Below, in pieces: positions 15,727 to 23,886 of a stretch of DNA of 54,079 nt. The stretch lies in contig JAMPAG010000001.1 of assembly GCA_023667365.1 (NCBI GenBank), forward strand, positions 308,519 through 362,597, read 5' to 3'. This stretch comes from a bacterium. Lineage in GTDB: Bacteria; Bacillota; Clostridia; Lachnospirales; Lachnospiraceae. A program made the position numbers and the translations under genes. The notes under the pieces were generated by a model that had not been told where the DNA came from, made no database searches, and saw only the letters and a program-made list of their open reading frames with translations. Numbering within the stretch: the stretch's first letter is position 1; each line of letters begins with the position of its first letter.

Positions 15727-15830
15727 CCCTTTTGTCAGCACGAAAGTCTCTCTTTTACCCGGACTGTGCCACAGATCCGGTGTTGCCGCTTTCACCTTTT
15801 GTCAGCGCGGAAGTCTTTCTTCTACCCGAA
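15727..15830. repeat. 70-bp period direct repeat at the GH2 3' end
   Basis: A 34-bp block, CCTTTTGTCAGC followed by GGAAGTCTTTC-like sequence to ACCCG, occurs at about 15727-15760 and, with six changes, at 15797-15830. The right copy holds the GH2 C-terminus RVEERLPR and its TGA. The left copy re-creates a RVKERLSC-TGA tail 70 bp downstream, within the gap before the glycosyltransferase-like gene. Confidence 0.8.
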
Positions 15831-18306
15831 ACGCGATCCGCACTTCCTCCGCGTGCTGTGTCGTAAGAACCAGTTCCGCCTCGCCGCACGCTCCCGTCGT
15901 CTTGACATAAGTGCCGCCCATGCCGCCCCGCAGACTGACGATATGCGGTCCAATGAGCTGAATCGGTCCTGTCGTATGAAGTGCCACGGGTTCCTGAAAA
16001 TAAGGAAGCACATTTCCATATTCATCCACTGCCTGTATCCGTACCGCCGCCACATCATAGCTTACCGTTTCCCGCAAAGTCGTGTGATCCGTATCCACCC
16101 GAAGCGCCACTCTGCTCATTGTTTTTTTCACAACGGTCCCGACCACTTTTCCATCCTTAATCGCTTCAAAACGATACGCTGTCGCCGTGCCGCCCCAATC
16201 GCCGATATATTTGTTATAGAGCACGACCGCCTCCTGCGGTTTCATATGATAGCGGAGCATCAGCCACAGCGCCGCGCGCTTCGCCGCCATCGGCATGTGG
16301 GAAAGCCCGTTTCTTGCCGTCAGGTTCAATGCCTTCTTGATGAGCTCCGCCTGCGCGGGTGCAAACGCCTCGTTTTTGACGATCTGATTCCCGATAAAAT
16401 CATCGAGTACGATCGGTCCGTGCGCCATATGCCGATATGCGGAATCTTTCTCTGTATATTCCTTGATAAAAATATCATTTTTATACATCCGGACGCTGTC
16501 CGCATTTGTAAAAAGATAAATATCGCCGCGGTTGCATCCCGGATGCTCGCCGATGTCCATGCTCGAACCGATCTCCAACACAGTCCGCGCATCGCCCTGC
16601 GAAGCGTATACTGCCGCCGCCAGCTTGGGATTGCGGTACATGTCCATCAGTCCGTGGTAGCAGATCCGATCCCCGCTCCCGAAATCTTTATGCGTGTTAT
16701 AGTCAAACATGCACCATGCGAAACTGCCCGCAATCTCCTCGTTCGCCGCGACCGCCTCCAGCACGTTGGCATGGCGGAGCGCATGTTCCTGCCGATGTTC
16801 CTCGCAGTCAAACGCTTTCGTCGGAAACATATGCCCGTTGTATTCCGAAATGAGGTAGGCTTTCTCCACATCGGACGTCACATTCTTCTTCGGCTCGCAT
16901 CCGGGCGTCTCCCCGTCATGCAGGAAGTCATTATAGGTATAGACATCTTCCAGCAGCGTGCTCTTTTTGTGTGCGCGGACGCCGCCGGTCGGACGGGAAT
17001 CATCCAGCGCATGCGCCGCATCGTTTGTTTTTTGATAAAAAGCGTCGTCGTCCTGCGACTCGTTAATGCGCACGCCCCAAAGAATCACGGACGGATGATT
17101 GCGGTTCTGCAATACCATTTCACGGGTGTTTTCCACCGCGATCTCTTTCCATGACGCGTCGCCGATGTGCTGCCAGCCCGGTATTTCCGTAAACACCAGC
17201 AGTCCGATCTCGTCACAGCAGTCCAAAAAATAATGCGACTGCGGATAGTGGGAAGTGCGGACCGCGTTACATGCCAGTTCTTCTTTAATCAATATGGCGT
17301 CCCGCCTCTGCATGGACTGCGGCATCGCATAGCCCACATAAGGAAAGCACTGGTGCCGGTTCACGCCGCGCAGTTTTATTTTTTCTCCGTTTAGGTAAAA
17401 GCCGTCTTTCCGAAAGTCCACACTGCGCACACCAAAGCGTGTCACATGACGTTCCTCACTGCCGGACAGATACGTTTCCATCACATAGAGAACCGGGTTG
17501 TCCGGCTCCCAAAGGGACAACGCGGCGGAATCTGTCTTATCATCCTGCGGCATCCGATCGCCCTGCGCCGCCTGCACGGATGCGGTGGAATCCTCCCGCG
17601 CCGCACGCGTTATCTGTGCGAGCGGCAGCGTGTATTCGACCGTAAACTGCGCGCGATCCGTCTTGTGCTCCCACTCACCGAGCACGCTTCCGTCCGTTGT
17701 CAGCAGTCTCTGATGCACGACATAGGAGGCTGTTTTCTCCGCGCCGTGCACGTCCGCCGGGACATCCAATGTGATACTGCTGCGCACTGTCACCTGCTCC
17801 GTACCCTTTCGTGCATCCGGCGTGCGCACAAATACATCTTTTACATATTCCGCATCCTGCACCGTGAGCCACACGTCGCGGTACAGTCCGCCGTAAGTCA
17901 TATAATCAACCACATATCCGAACGGCGGCTGATTGAGACTTTCCCTGCTGTCTAAGTCCACAACAAGCCTGTTTTCTCCCGGTCTGACTGCCTCCGTCAC
18001 CTCCACCGTAAACGCCGTGTACCCGTTTTCATGAACGGCAAGCTTTGTTCCGTTCACATAGACCACAGCACGGTGCGCGGCGCCCTCGAAGGTCAGAAAA
18101 ATCCGTTTCCCGCTCCATGTCTCCCGCACGGTAAACGTTCTGCGGTAGCCGCAATGCTTTTGATAGCACGACTCGTCAAAATAATCATAGGGCGTCTCCG
18201 TGACCGTGTGCGGCAGGCGTACCCGCTTCGCCTCTCCCGCAAACGAAAGAAATTCCTCCGTGAAGCTGTCCACATATTCCCAATCTTCATTCAGATATTC
18301 CCGCAT
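15802..18306 (-). CDS. GH2 family beta-glycosidase (beta-galactosidase-like)
   Basis: An 834-residue GH2 enzyme with sugar-binding, immunoglobulin-like and TIM-barrel domains. The barrel has GVNRHQCFP, the acid/base Glu in WGVRINES and the nucleophile Glu in LISEYNGH. It should hydrolyse beta-galactosides or a related beta-linked sugar in the cytoplasm; the exact substrate is open. The frame also starts at 18357, but the best ribosome site, AAAGGAG, precedes MREYLNEDWEYV at 18306. The extra upstream residues MTGIRGMNGMQ come from a 44-bp repeat unit. A low-complexity insert (REDSTASVQAAQGD) interrupts the sandwich region. Confidence 0.93.
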   Translation of the reverse strand: MREYLNEDWEYVDSFTEEFLSFAGEAKRVRLPHTVTETPYDYFDESCYQKHCGYRRTFTVRETWSGKRIFLTFEGAAHRAVVYVNGTKLAVHENGYTAFTVEVTEAVRPGENRLVVDLDSRESLNQPPFGYVVDYMTYGGLYRDVWLTVQDAEYVKDVFVRTPDARKGTEQVTVRSSITLDVPADVHGAEKTASYVVHQRLLTTDGSVLGEWEHKTDRAQFTVEYTLPLAQITRAAREDSTASVQAAQGDRMPQDDKTDSAALSLWEPDNPVLYVMETYLSGSEERHVTRFGVRSVDFRKDGFYLNGEKIKLRGVNRHQCFPYVGYAMPQSMQRRDAILIKEELACNAVRTSHYPQSHYFLDCCDEIGLLVFTEIPGWQHIGDASWKEIAVENTREMVLQNRNHPSVILWGVRINESQDDDAFYQKTNDAAHALDDSRPTGGVRAHKKSTLLEDVYTYNDFLHDGETPGCEPKKNVTSDVEKAYLISEYNGHMFPTKAFDCEEHRQEHALRHANVLEAVAANEEIAGSFAWCMFDYNTHKDFGSGDRICYHGLMDMYRNPKLAAAVYASQGDARTVLEIGSSMDIGEHPGCNRGDIYLFTNADSVRMYKNDIFIKEYTEKDSAYRHMAHGPIVLDDFIGNQIVKNEAFAPAQAELIKKALNLTARNGLSHMPMAAKRAALWLMLRYHMKPQEAVVLYNKYIGDWGGTATAYRFEAIKDGKVVGTVVKKTMSRVALRVDTDHTTLRETVSYDVAAVRIQAVDEYGNVLPYFQEPVALHTTGPIQLIGPHIVSLRGGMGGTYVKTTGACGEAELVLTTQHAEEVRIAFRVEERLPR

Positions 18307-18324
18307 CCTGTCCCGCTCCTTTTC

Positions 18325-18537
18325 CTGCATCCCGTTCATGCCGCGGATTCCGGTCATTCCTTTGCTCCCTGCATCCTGTTCATGCCACGGATTCCGGTCA
18401 TTCCCTCGTTTGCTCCTGCATCCTGTTCATATCCGCGGATTCCGGTCATTCCTTTGCTCCCTGCATCCCGTTCATGCTGCGGATTCCGGTCATTCCTTTG
18501 CTCCCTGTATTCCGTTCATGCCGCGGATTCCAGTCAT
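18325..18537. repeat. 44-bp tandem repeat, five copies, between TetR and GH2 genes
   Basis: On the minus strand, copies start at 18537, 18493, 18449, 18401 and 18357 (unit lengths 44, 44, 48 and 44 bp, then a partial copy). Each begins ATGACYGGAATCCG and carries GGGAGCAAAGGA-like sequence before the next ATG. The first ATG overlaps the TetR stop as ATGA, and the last is an in-frame alternative start of GH2. Confidence 0.95.
18354..18537 (-). other. Chain of three overlapping mini-ORFs (15, 15 and 31 codons)
   Basis: Frames at 18537-18490 and 18493-18446 each encode a 15-residue peptide, MTGIRGMNGIQGAKE and MTGIRSMNGMQGAKE. The frame at 18449-18354 joins two units because the third unit is 48 bp, a multiple of three. 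Each stop overlaps the next ATG as ATGA, linking the TetR stop to the upstream GH2 ATG. The coding arrangement is directly visible; translation is not shown. Confidence 0.6.
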
Positions 18538-19118
18538 GCCGGCTTTGCGGCGATCCCGCGCATGATGATGTCCATCATTTCGTCAAGCGCCTGCGCATAG
18601 CTGACTGTTTCTCCCGCCAGCACATCCCTTGAAAAAAACTGGCTGATCGTCCCCTCGATCATTGCTTTTAAGACCGGAATGGAAATCTTGCGGATCTCCC
18701 CCGCCTCCATCCCTTCCTTTAACAATGCGATCGTCGGTTCCCAATCGCTTTCCAGGCGTTTCTGAATCTGTCTGTATACTTTCGGATACTTCTGCTCCAT
18801 CAGCGCGATCTGCTTGACATTTAAGTTCTCATACCGCCCCGGAAGAACGATCATGATCTTGCGCACCTTTTCGACGATGGAAAGAGAGGAATCCTCCAAT
18901 ACTTTCCGCTCTTCCTCCTTGATTTTCGAAAAGGTATGCGTTACCATCTCGTCAAACAGCGTATCTTTATCCTGAAAAATCTCATACAGTGTCTTTTTGC
19001 TCATGCCGACATGCCTTGCAATGTCGTCCATCGTAAATTTGATGCCCTTATCCTGAAATTCTTCCAGAACGGCATTCATGACTTCTTCTTTTATTTCTTT
19101 GATCCTGTCTGCATCCAT
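18534..19118 (-). CDS. TetR/AcrR family transcriptional regulator of the galactoside operon
   Basis: A 194-residue regulator with an N-terminal TetR helix-turn-helix (FTMDDIARHVGMSKKTLYEIF) at about residues 28-50 and a helical ligand-binding domain behind it. GGGAG lies 7 nt before ATG. It heads the operon of GH2, a glycosyltransferase-like gene, GPH and GH36, and probably represses it in response to a small molecule. Its TGA overlaps the first ATG of the 44-bp repeat array. Confidence 0.92.
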   Translation of the reverse strand: MDADRIKEIKEEVMNAVLEEFQDKGIKFTMDDIARHVGMSKKTLYEIFQDKDTLFDEMVTHTFSKIKEEERKVLEDSSLSIVEKVRKIMIVLPGRYENLNVKQIALMEQKYPKVYRQIQKRLESDWEPTIALLKEGMEAGEIRKISIPVLKAMIEGTISQFFSRDVLAGETVSYAQALDEMMDIIMRGIAAKPA

Positions 19119-19268
19119 TGCTTCTCTCCCATTTTCCTGTGCCAGTTATTCCGTCCGTCTGCGTGGGAACGTTTTTCCTGTATGCAGAAAACTCGGAAAC
19201 TTATTTAAGTTTTTTGGTTTCCTATAGAATAACAAATTTTTCCAGCCGCGTCTATTCATAAAGCACAC

Positions 19269-19300
19269 AAAAAAGGCAGTACGTTTTTGTGCGTACTGCC
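19269..19300 (-). terminator. Intrinsic terminator after the pepD/small-ORF unit
   Basis: A 9-bp stem GGCAGTACG/CGTACTGCC with an 8-nt loop, followed on the minus strand by six T residues, 35 nt after the small ORF stop. Confidence 0.9.
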
Positions 19301-19334
19301 TAAATGTAGACCTGTCTCTGATTTTATAACCTTT

Positions 19335-19460
19335 TTACCTATGGGCGCAAATCATGTCGATTTCATCCCACAATTCAGCCTCGTCCAAAATCCGTCTATG
19401 TTCCACGTCATCTAATGCATCATCCAGCCTTAACAATAAATTATTCATGGCGTTTCCCAT
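19335..19460 (-). CDS. Small acidic protein encoded after pepD
   Basis: A 41-codon frame starting MGNAMNNLLLRLDDALDDVE and ending DEIDMICAHR. It begins 28 nt after the pepD stop, has GGAG about 4 nt before the first ATG (a second ATG is four codons in), and is followed by a strong intrinsic terminator, so it sits exactly where a last operon gene would. It is amphipathic and acidic, with no signal or membrane segment. I do not recognise a family, and it may be a chance frame. Confidence 0.5.
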   Translation of the reverse strand: MGNAMNNLLLRLDDALDDVEHRRILDEAELWDEIDMICAHR

Positions 19461-19488
19461 TCTCTCCGAATCTTCTTTTGTTTTCTCC

Positions 19489-21012
19489 TCATTTTTTCTC
19501 GATCAACGCCCGCAGATACTCATACATCCTCCCGACGCTTGCGATATGCATCCGTTCGGAGGTCGTGTGAATATCGCTCAAATCCGGTCCGAACGACACG
19601 CAGTCTAAGCCGGGCAGTTTTGCCGAGAGCAGCCCGCATTCCAATCCTGCGTGAATGATCTCCACTTTCGGCTCTTTGCCGAACATCGCGCGGTATTGTG
19701 CGATCATCTTTTCACGCAGCGGCGAGTCCTTGCGGTATTCCCATGCCGGATAGTCCCCATGACAGGACACCGTACCGCCTGCCAGCGCCGACAATGCCGT
19801 CAGTTTTTCCCGAAGCGCCTCTTTCGCGGACGCGATGGAGCTTCTGATCGAATGATCCGTTTCCAGTCCGTTTTCCGTCAGGCGGACGATCCCCATGTTC
19901 AGGCTCGTCTCGACTAAACCCCTGATGTCCGTGCTCATCGTCTGTACGCCGTCCGGCACGGACGCAAGAAAGCGCGCGACGATCTTCGTGGAAGACTCAT
20001 CCAGCGCGTCATAGACGGATTCCGCATCCGGCTCCCGCATACTTCTCCCGCCATAATTTGACGCGTAATCTTCCGCACCGTGCCCCATTACGCCATTTTC
20101 CATTCCGAACGTCAGGCTGACCTGCACGCCCGCGTCCCGATTCACATATTCTTTTTGCAATGTCCGCCCATATTCCGCCGCCGCAGATACCAGCGCTTCC
20201 TTCTCGTTCGCCGCAATGACGAACGCCGCCTCCGCCTGCACGGGAATCGCATTATCCTTTGTCCCGCCCGAGCAGGAAACAAGCGCGTACGGCATTTTGT
20301 CAGATAACCCGTTCAAAAACCGTCCCATCAGGCAGTTGGCATTGCCGCGCTGTTTGTCGATTTCCGCGCCGGAATGTCCGCCCAGCAGACCGTGGATGCG
20401 CACCGCAGCAAGGATACCGCTGTGCTGTGCTCTTTTGACCGGAACGACGCTGTGGACGCGCACGCCGCCTGCACAGCCGACCGTGAGAATTCCCTCCGCT
20501 TCCGAGTCGATATTGATGAGCTGTCTGCCTTTCAGCATGGAAAGGTCGATCGCCGCCGCGCCGTTCATGCCGACCTCCTCATCCGTCGTAAACACGGCTT
20601 CCAGCCGCGGATGGGAAAGCGTTTCATCCTCCAAAAGCGCCAGCGCATAGGCGACCGCAATGCCGTCGTCCCCGCCGAGGCTCGTTCCTTTGGCATAAAT
20701 CGTATCTCCGTCAACAACAAGCCTTAATGCGTCGCGCTCCAGATCGATGCCGCAGTCCGCATCCTTGACCGCGACCATATCCATATGCCCCTGCAAAACG
20801 ACCGGCTCCGCCTCCTCATAGCCCGCGGACGCCTCCTTGATGATGATGACGTTGTTTGCCTGATCCTGCACTGAAAAAAGACCATGCTCTTTTGCAAAGG
20901 AAACCAGATAGTCACTGACTGCCTTCTCATTTCCCGAGCCGCGCGGAATGCGGGTAAGCTCCTCAAAATAATCAAATACGCGCTGCGGGGTAAGCCCTGT
21001 CAAAACGCCCAT
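19489..21012 (-). CDS. pepD: Aminoacyl-histidine dipeptidase (M20 family)
   Basis: A 507-residue PepD-type M20 metallopeptidase. Visible marks are VVLQGHMDMVAVKD (first metal-binding His and catalytic Asp), GGDDGIAVAYALALLED, FTTDEEVGMNGA (catalytic Glu) and a late HAGLECGLL. It cleaves Xaa-His and other dipeptides in the cytoplasm. AAGGAGG lies 7 nt before ATG. It is followed by a 41-codon ORF and a terminator. Confidence 0.94.
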   Translation of the reverse strand: MGVLTGLTPQRVFDYFEELTRIPRGSGNEKAVSDYLVSFAKEHGLFSVQDQANNVIIIKEASAGYEEAEPVVLQGHMDMVAVKDADCGIDLERDALRLVVDGDTIYAKGTSLGGDDGIAVAYALALLEDETLSHPRLEAVFTTDEEVGMNGAAAIDLSMLKGRQLINIDSEAEGILTVGCAGGVRVHSVVPVKRAQHSGILAAVRIHGLLGGHSGAEIDKQRGNANCLMGRFLNGLSDKMPYALVSCSGGTKDNAIPVQAEAAFVIAANEKEALVSAAAEYGRTLQKEYVNRDAGVQVSLTFGMENGVMGHGAEDYASNYGGRSMREPDAESVYDALDESSTKIVARFLASVPDGVQTMSTDIRGLVETSLNMGIVRLTENGLETDHSIRSSIASAKEALREKLTALSALAGGTVSCHGDYPAWEYRKDSPLREKMIAQYRAMFGKEPKVEIIHAGLECGLLSAKLPGLDCVSFGPDLSDIHTTSERMHIASVGRMYEYLRALIEKK

Positions 21013-21066
21013 GTGCGATCCTCCTTAACCAAAAATGATTTCTTCCTTATCAACGGAACTGCTTTC

Positions 21067-21106
21067 AAAAAACATTGTTAGGGACTAAAACAACTCCCTA
21101 ACAATG
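21067..21106 (-). terminator. Intrinsic terminator whose loop holds the kinase stop codon
   Basis: A perfect 12-bp stem, CATTGTTAGGGA and its complement, with a 10-nt loop followed on the minus strand by TTTTTT. The upstream arm encodes the last residues of the CPT-like protein, and the TAG stop is in the loop. Confidence 0.93.
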
Positions 21107-21594
21107 ATCTCCGCGCATTCATCGGCACTGTGCAGACTGGTATCTACGCGCAGCCGATACGCGATATTTTTTGCCATCAATTCCTGTTGTTCCTCCGATT
21201 GGCTTTCGTACCGGTCGCCGCGCATCACATTTCTTTCTCTGCATAGTTCCGGCGGGCAATATACCTCAACCACGTCAAGCGGATTCTCTTTCAGTATTTC
21301 CATTAACTGCCGGTAATGCGGCGCAATTTCCTCTCTTTCCACCAGTATTCCGTCAATCAGAACATGTTTGCCCATATCGGAATAAAGTTTTGCGGTGTGG
21401 TACATCATAATGATGACTTCGCTCAGATATTTCCAATAGTTCTCACGCAGATACTTCTCGCCGACCATTTCCTGAAACAGATCATTCGCCACGACATAAA
21501 AGAAGACATCATCACGCTCCTGAAGCGCTTCGACGATGGAGGTTTTCCCTGCGCTTGTTACGCCGTTCAAAAAAATAATGCGTCCCTTATCCAC
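21085..21594 (-). CDS. Chloramphenicol phosphotransferase-like P-loop kinase
   Basis: A 169-residue protein with a P-loop GVTSAGKTS near residue 11, a following VVANDLFQEMV segment, LIDGILVER, and VYCPPELCRERNVMRGDR in the region that carries the lid arginines. The pattern matches CPT-like phosphotransferases (AAA_33/CPT families), small-molecule kinases; its substrate is unknown. GTG start with GGGGGTGA upstream. It begins 18 nt after argJ and is presumably co-transcribed; a link to arginine metabolism is not implied by the sequence. Confidence 0.82.
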   Translation of the reverse strand: MDKGRIIFLNGVTSAGKTSIVEALQERDDVFFYVVANDLFQEMVGEKYLRENYWKYLSEVIIMMYHTAKLYSDMGKHVLIDGILVEREEIAPHYRQLMEILKENPLDVVEVYCPPELCRERNVMRGDRYESQSEEQQELMAKNIAYRLRVDTSLHSADECAEIIVRELF

Positions 21595-21612
21595 TCTGTC
21601 ACCCCCAAAGAA

Positions 21613-22881
21613 TTACGACCGATAATCCCCATTGATCTTTACATAATCATAGGTCAGATCGCAGCCCCATGCCGTCGCCTGCGCATCGCCCTGATGGAGA
21701 TTGACATGAATAAAAATCTCATCCTCCTCCAGAAGCTTTGCCGCCTCCTCCTCGGAAAACGGCAGGATCACAGCATTGCCGCGGCACACCGCGATCTTTC
21801 CTGCCGCGGATTCCACATCCACATCCATCCGCTCAATCTCAAAATCCGCTCCGGCATAGCCGATCGCGCACAACACCCTGCCCCAATTGGCATCCCTGCC
21901 GAACACCATACATTTCACAAGCGGCGAACGGATCACGCTCTTAGCGACCGTGACCGCCGTATCCTGATCGGGTGCTTCCGTGACCGTACAGGTGAGCAGT
22001 CTCGTCGCGCCCTCGCCGTCCTTGGCAAGCATTCTTGTCAGACTCCGCATGACAAGATACAACGCATGTTTGAAGCACGCATATGCTTCGTTTTCCGAAT
22101 CAATGACCGGATTGCCCGCCAAACCGTTTGCCATGACGCACACCATATCGTTTGTGGACGTATCCCCGTCAACGCTCAAACAGTTATAGGTAATCTTGAC
22201 GATCTCGTTAAGCGCCTTTTGCAGCATCGGCCGGGATACCGCCGCATCGGTCGTGATAAAATTGAGCGTTGTCGCCATGTTGGGATGGATCATGCCGCTG
22301 CCCTTTGCCATACCGCCAAGACGGCAGGGCACGCCGTCGATCGTAAACTCCACCGCAAATTCTTTTTCCACCGTATCGGTCGTCATGATCGCGTTCATGG
22401 CGCTTCCGTGTCCGTCACGACAAAGCCCTTCCGCCAGTTCTTTCACATGCGCCGCGATTGGCTCGATCGGCAGAACCTGACCGATGACGCCGGTGGAAGC
22501 CACGACGACCTCCTCCGGTCTTATGCCGAGCGCCGACGCCGCCAGCCCGCACATCCGCTGTGCCTTCTCTTCTCCGTCCGCATTACAGGTGTTGGCATTT
22601 TTGCTGTTGGCAATGACTGCCTGCGCCATGCCGCCCGACTTTTCCAGGTTTCTCTTTGTCACAACGATCGGCGCGCCTTTTACTTTATTCGTCGTATAGA
22701 CCGCCGCCGTCGCACAGGGACGCTCGCTGTAGATCATCGCCAGATCATTTTTATTCTTATCCGGAACAAGCCCGCAATGACAGCCGTTTGCCGTAAACCC
22801 CTCCGCGGCGCACACGCCGCCCTCCACATAAATGTAACCGCTCTCATTCTCCAGCTCTTTGCTTTTCTCACTCTTCTGCAT
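21613..22881 (-). CDS. argJ: Bifunctional glutamate N-acetyltransferase / amino-acid N-acetyltransferase
   Basis: A 422-residue ArgJ. The self-cleavage site is in KGSGMIHPNMATTLNF, where the chain is cut before Thr, the later nucleophile; DTSTNDMV and FGRDANWGR are also conserved. It transfers acetyl groups from N-acetylornithine to glutamate and, in bifunctional versions, uses acetyl-CoA, in arginine synthesis. AAAGGAG lies about 13 nt before ATG. The other arg genes are not in this window; carAB, about 21 kb away, supplies carbamoyl phosphate to the same pathway. Confidence 0.96.
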   Translation of the reverse strand: MQKSEKSKELENESGYIYVEGGVCAAEGFTANGCHCGLVPDKNKNDLAMIYSERPCATAAVYTTNKVKGAPIVVTKRNLEKSGGMAQAVIANSKNANTCNADGEEKAQRMCGLAASALGIRPEEVVVASTGVIGQVLPIEPIAAHVKELAEGLCRDGHGSAMNAIMTTDTVEKEFAVEFTIDGVPCRLGGMAKGSGMIHPNMATTLNFITTDAAVSRPMLQKALNEIVKITYNCLSVDGDTSTNDMVCVMANGLAGNPVIDSENEAYACFKHALYLVMRSLTRMLAKDGEGATRLLTCTVTEAPDQDTAVTVAKSVIRSPLVKCMVFGRDANWGRVLCAIGYAGADFEIERMDVDVESAAGKIAVCRGNAVILPFSEEEAAKLLEEDEIFIHVNLHQGDAQATAWGCDLTYDYVKINGDYRS

Positions 22882-23036
22882 GGTTTTGTCCGTGCTCCTT
22901 TCTCCGTCCTGTGAAACTCAGACGCTCGCTCCATTGCACAACCGATATTGTGTGTTTCGCAATCGCCTATTCTATAAATCTATCATGCTACACGCTATTA
23001 TAAAACACTTCTCTCAAAATTACCACTTCCATTTTT

Positions 23037-23128
23037 GCTCGCCGCAAAGCATTTCCTGCGCTGCTGTCCGTGCAGGCACGGCGGCAGCTCCGGAAACATT
23101 TCGCCTCTTAAGTTTGTCGCGCAAAAAA
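23037..23128. repeat. Dispersed palindromic intergenic repeat, copy B (shorter)
   Basis: It shares the block GCTCGCCGCAAAGCATTTCC exactly with copy A, then a central CCGTGC/GCACGG dyad, CCGGAAACA and an edge TCGCGCAAAAAA. The outer GCAGACGT block of copies A and C is missing. Confidence 0.8.
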
Positions 23129-23142
23129 CTCCTTTCTCGGAA

Positions 23143-23171
23143 TTGAGTACCCGTAAAAAATAGGTTATAAT
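23143..23171 (+). promoter_or_regulatory. Sigma-A promoter of the methyltransferase gene
   Basis: TTGAGT at 23143-23148, a 17-bp spacer and a consensus TATAAT at 23166-23171, 37 nt upstream of the start codon. Confidence 0.8.
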
Positions 23172-23208
23172 AACGTTAGCAATCGGGACTTGCAGGGGAG
23201 ATACAAAT

Positions 23209-23886
23209 ATGGCAAAAAAATATTATGAAGCCTATGATGACAGATATAAAATCGCTCATGCGAAGGGAATAAGCTGGTCAAGTGACCGGAGTTCTCCCAT
23301 TGTATTAAATACGATAGAAAAATACAGGCTGGGTCAAAAGCATCCCATTCTTGAGATTGGCTGCGGTGAAGGGAGAGATGCAAAAGCTCTATTGGATAAC
23401 GGATATAAACTTCTTGCTACGGATATATCTGAAGAAGCTATCGCTTATTGCCAAAAAAAGATGCCTTCCTATAAAAACAGTTTTGAAGTTTTGGACTGTA
23501 TCAATGATCATTATGAAGGGCAATATGATTTCATCTACGCTATCGCCGTTATTCATATGCTTGTATTAGATGATGACAGAAATGCTTTCTACCGTTTTTT
23601 TTATGAGCATCTGACAGAAAACGGAATTGCATTGATCTGTACGATGGGGGATGGGGAAGAAGAATCGCAAAGTGATATTAACGATGCATTTCAGCTTTTT
23701 GAAAGGAACTATGAATCGGGTAAAATAACGGTGACCGGGACATCCTGTAGAAAAGTGTCTTTTACAACTTTTGAGAAGGAGATCACTTCAAATCATTTAG
23801 AAATAGTAGAAAAAGGCATTACATCCGCGTTGCCGGATTTTAATTCGCTCATGTTTGCCATCGTAAAGAAAAAGATGTCTGTTTAA
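23209..23886 (+). CDS. Class I SAM-dependent methyltransferase
   Basis: A 225-residue methyltransferase with motif I ILEIGCGEGRDAKALL near residue 49, an acidic LLATDISEEAI for motif II and YDFIYAIAVIHML for motif IV. The substrate is unknown. GGGGAG lies 8 nt before ATG. It is the only plus-strand gene in the window, is more AT-rich than its neighbours, and its TAA overlaps the convergent TAA of the next gene in a TTAA, so acquisition by transfer is plausible. Confidence 0.9.
   Translation: MAKKYYEAYDDRYKIAHAKGISWSSDRSSPIVLNTIEKYRLGQKHPILEIGCGEGRDAKALLDNGYKLLATDISEEAIAYCQKKMPSYKNSFEVLDCINDHYEGQYDFIYAIAVIHMLVLDDDRNAFYRFFYEHLTENGIALICTMGDGEEESQSDINDAFQLFERNYESGKITVTGTSCRKVSFTTFEKEITSNHLEIVEKGITSALPDFNSLMFAIVKKKMSV

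Larger units (their letters stand above)
22882..23208. other. Divergent intergenic region between argJ and methyltransferase genes
   Basis: A 327-bp gap between divergently oriented genes. It holds dispersed repeat copy B (23037-23128) and a promoter for the plus-strand gene. I see no arginine operator with confidence. Confidence 0.6.

Noticed and set aside
15616..17154. Long plus-strand frame of 512 codons
   Set aside because: It lies antisense to GH2 and the glycosyltransferase-like gene, which have catalytic motifs, and its product resembles nothing.
21316..22914. Plus-strand frame of 532 codons
   Set aside because: Antisense shadow of argJ and the CPT-like gene, His/Arg-rich because of codon complementarity.
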